NCBI GenBank assembly: GCA_951804985.1
Contig: OX638135.1
Span: forward strand, 34,629,116-34,693,115
DNA length: 64,000 nucleotides
DNA from: Dryomyza anilis
Taxonomy: Eukaryota > Arthropoda > Insecta > Diptera > Dryomyzidae
Reading direction: 5' to 3'
Below the pieces are notes generated by a model. That model worked only from the letters and a program-made list of their open reading frames with translations, was not told the origin of the DNA and did not search any database. Both the position numbers and the translations under genes were made by a program. This document shows positions 58,466 to 64,000 of the stretch, piece after piece (positions within the stretch are counted from its first letter, which is position 1; each line of letters opens with the position of its first letter).

Positions 58466-59110
58466 TTAATACTGGCCTATCACTGTTCCTTCTTTGATTA
58501 ATTTTGACGTATTTTCAAAATTGAGAACTCTTATGGGTACAATTCTGTCTTTCTCCACCTCAACGAGGGTTCTTCCTACCACTATGTTACTTTTGCACAG
58601 TTCATCGTTTGCTTCAATAACCCACAACTTGCTTATCCCACAATCTCCATGTGGAATTAGTATTTTCCTATTTTTATGAGCGATAACTTGTTTAATTTTT
58701 GGGCTCTGCTCACAATCAATTTTTAGTTGGATCTCCGTGTTGGCATAACTCAAAATTTTTCTTGTTAAACCTAGAGTAAAACCGTTCCTTATCATGAAGT
58801 CCATGCCAAGTATTATTTCATCCACTTTTTCCACCACTATAAAATCATGCTTAACTGTCGTAGTACCAATTGTGATTTTCTTGGTAATCTTTCCTCTGAT
58901 AGGGGCCTCTTCGCCTGTAGCTGTTTGCAATCTTATTCCTATAAGGGGCTCTATTACTACCTTAACAAGGTTACTTCTTATTATAGGGTGCTCCCGTATC
59001 CAATGTTACCATATATGCTGTACAATCAATGAGTCCTTCGACAGTTAAGCTATTTGGCTTTCGAGCAATTTGTGAAATGGAGATTCTAGGGCAATCGGTT
59101 ATGGGAGTCA
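58466..59110 (-). pseudogene. gypsy-2 protease
   Basis: The active site VTLDTGAP lies near 58990-59012, followed after a frame change by GKITKKITIGTTTVKHDFIV and EIILGMDFMIRNGFTLGL (ILGMDFM flap/C-terminal protease motif) within 58466-58930. The sequence then runs through a cysteine-poor linker to IGQY and joins RNase H within about 75 bases, where some 300 codons of RT should be. Confidence 0.8.
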
Positions 59111-59137
59111 GATCGTGCCCCGCAGAACTGACTCGTT

Positions 59138-59914
59138 TTAGTTTAAAGATTGATTAAAATTTACGTTATTTTGGACATGATCCTGGGTTTCTTCATGTCG
59201 GGGTTCATTTGCAAATGGATTCATTGAGCGCTTGCGTTTTTTACGACAATCACGTGCCATATGCCCATATGTATCACAGTTGTAGCAATTAACTTTAAAT
59301 TGGGTGTCTCGGTTGGCAGCAGTGTAATCTAGTTTAGCTCCACTTTTTAACGCTTGGCAAATTACCTGAAGTAGGTCTTCATTCTCCACATCTAGTTTAC
59401 GGACCTTTGGCGCTGGGCGGCACAACGTAGTTGCTGTCTCCTGTGTTAGCGCTGTGGTTTCAGTTTCCGTAAATGTCACTTTCGGCATTGTCACTGTGGC
59501 ACCTCTTCTTTCCGGATCACGTATGCCGTCAACGAAGGCTTCGATCTTGCACTTTTCTATGAAATCACTCGTTGAATCTGCATACGACAAATGCGCAAGC
59601 CTCTCGACGTCCGCTGCATACGCCTGCAATGTTTAACCATTTCTTTGCATTCGGCACTTTAGTTCCATTCTGTAGATTTGCTTCATGTGATCACTGCCAT
59701 ATTTTCTCTGCAGTGCAGACATAACCGCTAAATAACTGTTTCGATTACCTTCTGGAACATTCTGCAATACTTCGGCTGCGCCTCCTTTAAGCGCCACGAT
59801 AAGTGCGGCTACGCTGTCCTCATTATTCCATCGATTACTTACAGCCGTGGTCTCAAATTGCAGCTTGAAAATGTTGAACGCTGTGGTTCCATCGTAAATC
59901 GGCGATTTTAGCAT
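59138..59914 (-). pseudogene. gypsy-2 gag, capsid and zinc knuckle
   Basis: Capsid-like sequence in 59633-59914 (KSPIYDGTTAFNIFKLQFET, AALIVALKGGAAEVLQNVPE) is cut by a stop just after KCRMQRNG. The next frame (59138-59629) continues AYAADVERLAHLSYADS and carries the CCHC knuckle CYNCDTYGHMARDC near 59240-59290, then a basic KKRKRS stretch. One nonsense change separates the two parts. Confidence 0.85.
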
Positions 59915-60506
59915 CGTACTCTTACTGGTACATGCTGTGTAGGTCCACTTATCTGTAGTAAACTGACATCTTCTTGTATTTTCTGTAGCTTTTTGTCGAA
60001 ACCATTTTCCAACTTTTCAAATTTGTCATCAATGTCCACTACAATGTCATTTACATGTGCCTCAAGTTCGTTTACTTTGCCATGGAGTGTATTAGAAACT
60101 TCTAGAAGCTGCTTAGAATCTGTTGCTCAATTTTTACTTGATGTTGGTTTGAATTCTCTAGAAGTTTCGGTTCCATTCTTGTCGAATTTTCTTGGAGCTG
60201 TTTTGAATTTTCTAGAAGTTTCTGTTCAATTTGGTTGGAATTTTCTTGAAGCTGTTGTTGTATTGCTCCTAGCAACTGGCTCATATCAAAACTTTGGGAC
60301 TGTACTTTTTGCTCCGTGTCCACACTTTTCGATGACGCTGTTGCAGCTTCCACTTCAAACTCGTGCTCTGCGAGGTCAATGCCTTGGTTCTCTCATTCTT
60401 CCATTAGACGCTTTTGTAGCTCTACTTTCGCACCAACAGTTGGAAGATTATGAATCGCCAGCTCCTTCTTTAGCTGGTTGACTTTAAGTTGTTCGAATTT
60501 AACCAT
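59915..60506 (-). pseudogene. gypsy-2 gag N-terminus with SAP-like motif and coiled coil
   Basis: The start codon at 60506 opens MVKFEQLKVNQLKKELAIHN followed by LPTVGAKVELQKRLMEE, a good match to the SAP motif (a two-helix DNA-binding fold). A TGA stop follows at about 60394. Reading on, a glutamine/glutamate-rich region (QQQLQENSNQIEQKLLENS, repeated) at 60102-60353 should form a coiled coil. The same start survives in gypsy-1 (MVKLEQL at 9157). Confidence 0.7.
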
Positions 60507-60517
60507 TTTGTATCACA

Positions 60518-60535
60518 ATCCCACTTCTGACACCA
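60518..60535 (-). other. gypsy-2 primer-binding site (tRNA-Leu type)
   Basis: On the element strand TGGTGTCAGAAGTGGGAT starts one base after the 5' LTR. It is complementary to the 3' end of an insect tRNA-Leu (ending CCCACTTCTGACA plus CCA). Several Drosophila gypsy-group elements use tRNA-Leu. Confidence 0.75.
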
Positions 60536-60536
60536 A

Positions 60537-61065
60537 TGTTACGAAAATTCAGTCTACGGAAAACTGTTCTACGAGTTCGTATCGCTGGATTGTGTACAAA
60601 ATAAAAACACACTAATATTTGGTTTTAACTAGTATTATTTCAACTAGTATTAAAGAACTTTATTTATTTAAATAACAACTTAAAGAATAATCACTTATAT
60701 CAACTGCTGAATCTCTACAATTAAGCTTAACAATGTTCACTCACGAGACGCACTAGTTCACTATCAAATCACAACTGAAGTGCTGTACCTCTGATGCGGC
60801 TCGCTTATATACTGCATGCATCAGTTCGACACGTTTCGACAAGCTTCGACTTGTTTCGAAAACCTTCTACTCGTTTCGTGAATGACGCATGCTATTGGCA
60901 TCTCATTCGCACTCATGTGTTTTAATGAGCTGATCTTCCATCTCTTTCTCGCACACTGCCTCAGTGCGCTCTTCTAACACATGCTTAGTGCGCTGAATTG
61001 TCTTGCGTCTCATTAATTATTGTTGATTGCTGGCACTATGGGGCAAATTACGTCTTTTCGTAACA
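60537..61065 (-). mobile_element. gypsy-2 5' LTR
   Basis: 529 bp, TGTTACGAAAATTCAGTC to ATTACGTCTTTTCGTAACA on the plus strand. High similarity to the other LTR suggests a fairly recent insertion, although the coding part already carries stops. Confidence 0.9.
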
Positions 61066-61156
61066 ATATATATACTTTTTCATACCGGCCACGCCTCCTA
61101 AGTGGTATTACAATATCTGCACAAAGTTAATATACCTCATAGGTGTAGGGTATAAT
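61066..61156 (-). repeat. DINE-B repeat, right part, after gypsy-2
   Basis: ATATATATACTTTTTCATAC (rest of the core side) to ACCTCATAGGTGTAGGGTAT. Joining it to 55505-55981 restores one repeat at the ATAT duplication. Confidence 0.8.
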
Positions 61157-61755
61157 TAAAAAAGGGTCCATCAAAAACACGCGATTTTTTGGAAAAATAT
61201 TTCGCATGCTCTGCATTTATCAATACAACATTGGATCAAAGTGGAAATACCAGAATGAAAAATTATATTAAAAAAACACGCTATTATTGTAAACATTTTT
61301 CTTCTGCGGTGCTTTTAAATCAATATTATTATATTGGAGTTAAATTTTTAAAAATAAAACCTTTTATATAACAAAATGAAAAACACATATGGGCATTTCC
61401 AGAAAAACGTCAACCACGACCGAAAAATTCAAAATTTTCAAATCTTTGAAAGAACGATGGATTTGGAATCTTAAATATCTGTGTGCAAAAAAATGCTAAT
61501 AAAGTTACGTTACTATGCAATATGTAAATAATCCTATTTTTCATGTATTTTGAGTAACCAAATTAATTAACTTTTAAGACATACAGATACAAAATATTAT
61601 TTTCTGTTTTTTCAGGAAACATAAATGATTATTTCTAAAGCTTAAAAATAATGATCCAAATAAAAATAACGGAAAAATTTCGATTTTTGTATAAGGGTTT
61701 CCGATGTCCCGTCCGAAACCAAAAAGATACATTTATTAGCATAGTAAACTGACTT
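61157..61755. repeat. MITE-C, right part
   Basis: It contains the complement of the left part: TTCTGCGGTGCTTTTAAATC, ATATAACAAAATGAAAAAC, GATGTCCCGTCCGAAACC and TATTAGCATAGTAAACTG. An extra segment at 61163-61285 has no partner on the left. Confidence 0.7.
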
Positions 61756-62640
61756 TTTTTTTTAATTTGTATGAATACAAGAACATAAACATTTAATGTC
61801 AGTCGATAAAATCTTCTTAAACAATACAGACATTATGATTAATACTTAATACAAATGAATCAGTTTTATTTAGTTCATGTTTTATTAAGTACTTCAAAGT
61901 AAATGAATCTAACTATTATAATTGTATTTATTGCCAATTGTATTTATACACACCAATTTTTATTAGAGTGTACAGTGTAAAAAATATCAAAAAAAAAAAA
62001 AATCAAAAAAGTAAAAAAAAAAACTTAAAAAACATCAGGAAATTGGAATAGGACATCACTTTTCATTTCATTAAAAAACATCTGTAAATTTAAATTGAAC
62101 ATCACTTTTCATATTAATAATGGTTATTAATATTAATTTTTTTAGCAAAAAATAGTAGTGCGAATTTCCATAAGGAACGACCGGAATTATTCTGCGATTT
62201 ATTACGAAATAACTGTAAACTTTAAGAACAGAGTGTACATATACAGCAATAAAGTAAATTGTCTCAGCTATGTTCGGAGATAATTCAAAAAAAAATATTG
62301 TACGAATAAAGAATTTTTAGAATAAAAATCGTACTGATATTTTCAATACGGAATTTTTCTGTGATTAATTATGAAAAAACTATAAACTTTAGGAACAAAG
62401 TGTAAATATACAAATAAAGCACATGATTACATCTATTTTGTAAAACATTTCAAAAAAATCATTTGAACGAAAAATTCGCGGAATTTTTGGAATATCCATA
62501 TGAACATCGATATTTACTTCCGCTTTTGGCCCGTCCGAAACGCCCAATAGTTTAATTATATATTTGATCGACCGCATAGAATTCTATATTTTTATTGTAC
62601 ATGTTAAGACCTATTTAAATACAACATGCACAAAAAAAAA
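61756..62640. other. AT-rich DNA, no gene seen
   Basis: Repeated phrases (GGAATTTTTCTGTGATTAAT, AACTTTAGGAACAAAGTGTA and earlier AACTTTAAGAACAGAGTGTA) suggest an internal duplication of about 175 bp at 62190-62420. No coding sequence is seen. Confidence 0.4.
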
Positions 62641-62649
62641 AAACAGTTG

Positions 62650-63092
62650 GAAAGGTGACCAATATACCACTTTGAATGTTAACCACACATATGTGTAGGG
62701 TATTTATAGTCGGCTTAGACCGACTGTAATTTTGATAATTCTAACTATCATAATAACACCAAATTTAAAATTTACCATGTAATCTAACTTTCCCAACTGG
62801 TTTTGAATATAAATGGTCAGATCACAGGTCTCAATGGACCGATATGCCCAATTTTTCGTAAATACAGCGTAGGTATATAAGTAATCTAAATATTGAGTTT
62901 CATTTATCTAACTCTTCAATTGATTAAGTAGTAGGGATTTCAAGAGACAGACGGACATCGCTAAATCGACTCAGGAGGTCATGGTGATCAAGAATATCTA
63001 TACTTTTCCATACTGGAGATGCTTCCTTCTGGGTGTTACAAACGGCGTTCCAAACTGAATATACCCTTTCACTCTTAGTGTAGGGTATAACA
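62650..63092. repeat. DINE-A chimera: two opposite parts fused
   Basis: 62650-62803 is minus-oriented (ACCACACATATGTGTAGGG to CTTTCCCAACTGGTT). From about 62804 it is plus-oriented (GAATATAAATGGTCAGATCA to CACTCTTAGTGTAGGGTATA). It mirrors the chimera at 54728-55052 in position within palindrome 3, and its right end pairs with the left end of that copy. Confidence 0.7.
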
Positions 63093-64000
63093 AGTAAACT
63101 CATTAATTTTCCTTCGAGATATTAAAGTTTTAAGCGTACGAATGTTACTATTATTTTGTAGTCGTAATCAAAAATTGTTATTACGATTAGAGATAATAAC
63201 CAGTTGGGAAGGTTAGATCACATGGGAAATTTTAAATTTGGTGTTATTATGATAGTTAGGATTATCAAAATTATAGTCGGTCTAAGCCGACTATAAATAC
63301 CCTACACATATGTGTGGTTACCATTCAAAGTGGTATATAGGTCACCAGGGTATACAAATCCTGAAAATAACTACAAACTTTCAATCGCTGAAGAATTTCC
63401 ATTCATTTGATACTCATATTTACAAATGGATAGGTGTACCGAATTTCGATTTTTTTTTTGGGAACCACAAGTCGATTCGCGTGAAAACATTATTTCCATG
63501 TATTTGAGCATGAAGTCAATATATATTTGACCAAAAAAAGTTTACCTAAGCACGTATACAGTAAAACTGAACTGTAGATGTAAATTTTATATGAGTTATT
63601 TGAATATAAATGGTCAGATAACAGGTCGCAATAGACCGATATGCCTAATTTTTTTTGCACATACAGACGGACATCGCTAAATCGACTCAGGAGGTCATGC
63701 TGATCAAGAATATCTATACTTTTCCATACCGGAGATGCTTCCTTCTGGGTGTTACAAACGGCGTACCAAATTGAATATACCCTTTCACTCTTAGTGTGGG
63801 TATAAACAAAAAGTAATTTGATTTTTAGTACTTTTTGGTTTATTTCACGAATACTTTAAAAAAATCAAAAACTAGTAATTTTTTGATTATTTTCTCAAAA
63901 TTTAAGATTATTTTTCGATTATTTGAAAATAATCAAAAAAAAAAGTCATCCGACTACTTTTTTTTCATTATTTACATTTTTTTGATTATATGAAATGATC
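63093..64000. mobile_element. hAT-type MITE remnant with DINE-A, runs off the window
   Basis: TTTTGTAGTCGTAATCAAAA near 63155, then the DINE-A, then CAAAAAGTAATTTGATTTTT and AATAATCAAAAA arms to the window edge. The sequence CTCATTAATTTTCCTTCGAG (63099-63118) is the complement of CTCGAAGGAAAATTAATGAG (near 54697-54716), which fixes the mirror relation. Confidence 0.75.
63199..63806 (+). repeat. DINE-A repeat inside the second hAT remnant
   Basis: ACCAGTTGGGAAGG to CACTCTTAGTGTGGGTATAA. It lacks most of the GACA tract: after CACATACAGACGGACATCGC the core follows directly. Mirror partner of 53982-54651. Confidence 0.8.

Larger units (their letters stand above)
55982..61065 (-). mobile_element. 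gypsy-2: Ty3/gypsy retrotransposon lacking the RT core
   Basis: A 5,084-bp element. LTRs lie at 55982-56515 and 60537-61065 with TGTTACG/CGTAACA ends and an ATAT target duplication (55978-55981, 61066-61069). Minus-strand order: 5' LTR, tRNA-Leu-type PBS, gag with SAP-like start and zinc knuckle, protease, RNase H, integrase, GPY/F region, polypurine tract, 3' LTR. The RT palm and fingers are deleted between protease and RNase H. It inserted into the core of a DINE-B. Confidence 0.9.

Noticed and set aside
30845..61065. Retroviral envelope gene in one of the LTR elements
   Set aside because: Pol is followed directly by the polypurine tract and LTR in gypsy-1, gypsy-2, copia-1 and copia-2; there is no room for an env frame.

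Overview
This window is intergenic, transposon-packed DNA from an insect, most likely a brachyceran fly. Three things support that: abundant DINE-1/mini-me-type Helentron repeats carrying the core motif followed by GTCT/GTCC tracts, copia elements with the copia-type primer-binding site, and gypsy, RTE and mariner families typical of Diptera. The DNA is AT-rich and contains one 200-base assembly gap. I found no host gene, no functional RNA gene, no CRISPR array and no bacterial-type operon. Every recognisable coding stretch belongs to a mobile element, and nearly all are broken by frameshifts, stops, deletions or nested insertions.

Layout. 1-6.6 kb: AT-rich DNA, one DINE-A repeat, a possible solo LTR and a 622-bp perfect-ended foldback element. 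6.6-8.4 kb: a copia remnant split by a 1,005-bp palindromic hAT-type MITE with an 8-bp target duplication. 8.8-13.3 kb: a decayed gypsy element (gypsy-1) split by a 1.6-kb foldback element. 13.4-20.9 kb: DINE-A, hAT MITE, an RTE reverse-transcriptase fragment, a mariner-type transposase, the N gap, a second RTE copy on the minus strand and long (TA)n tracts. 21-30.4 kb: a decayed non-LTR element, an unnamed interspersed repeat, a GGAACC minisatellite and a 3.2-kb foldback unit hosting a DINE-B. 30.4-42.4 kb: copia-1, inserted in a DINE-A and itself containing a hAT MITE, an inverted duplication and two copies of a jockey/CR1-like LINE. 43-52.3 kb: copia-2, present as two inverted copies. 53.7-64 kb: a third large inverted structure enclosing gypsy-2, which has two LTRs, a PBS, a PPT and a 4-bp target duplication but lacks its RT core.

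The main unexplained signal is structural. Three successive large imperfect palindromes lie side by side (about 31.2-39.5, 43.0-51.8 and 53.7-64.0 kb). Each is centred on a short element that is itself palindromic (the hAT MITE or a second foldback family, MITE-C). The arms carry the same nested insertions in mirror image but have diverged, and they have lost complementary parts: RT kept in one arm, endonuclease or gag/protease in the other. The simplest reading is repeated inverted duplication of neighbouring DNA seeded by foldback elements, possibly followed by gene conversion. An assembly artefact cannot be excluded from sequence alone.
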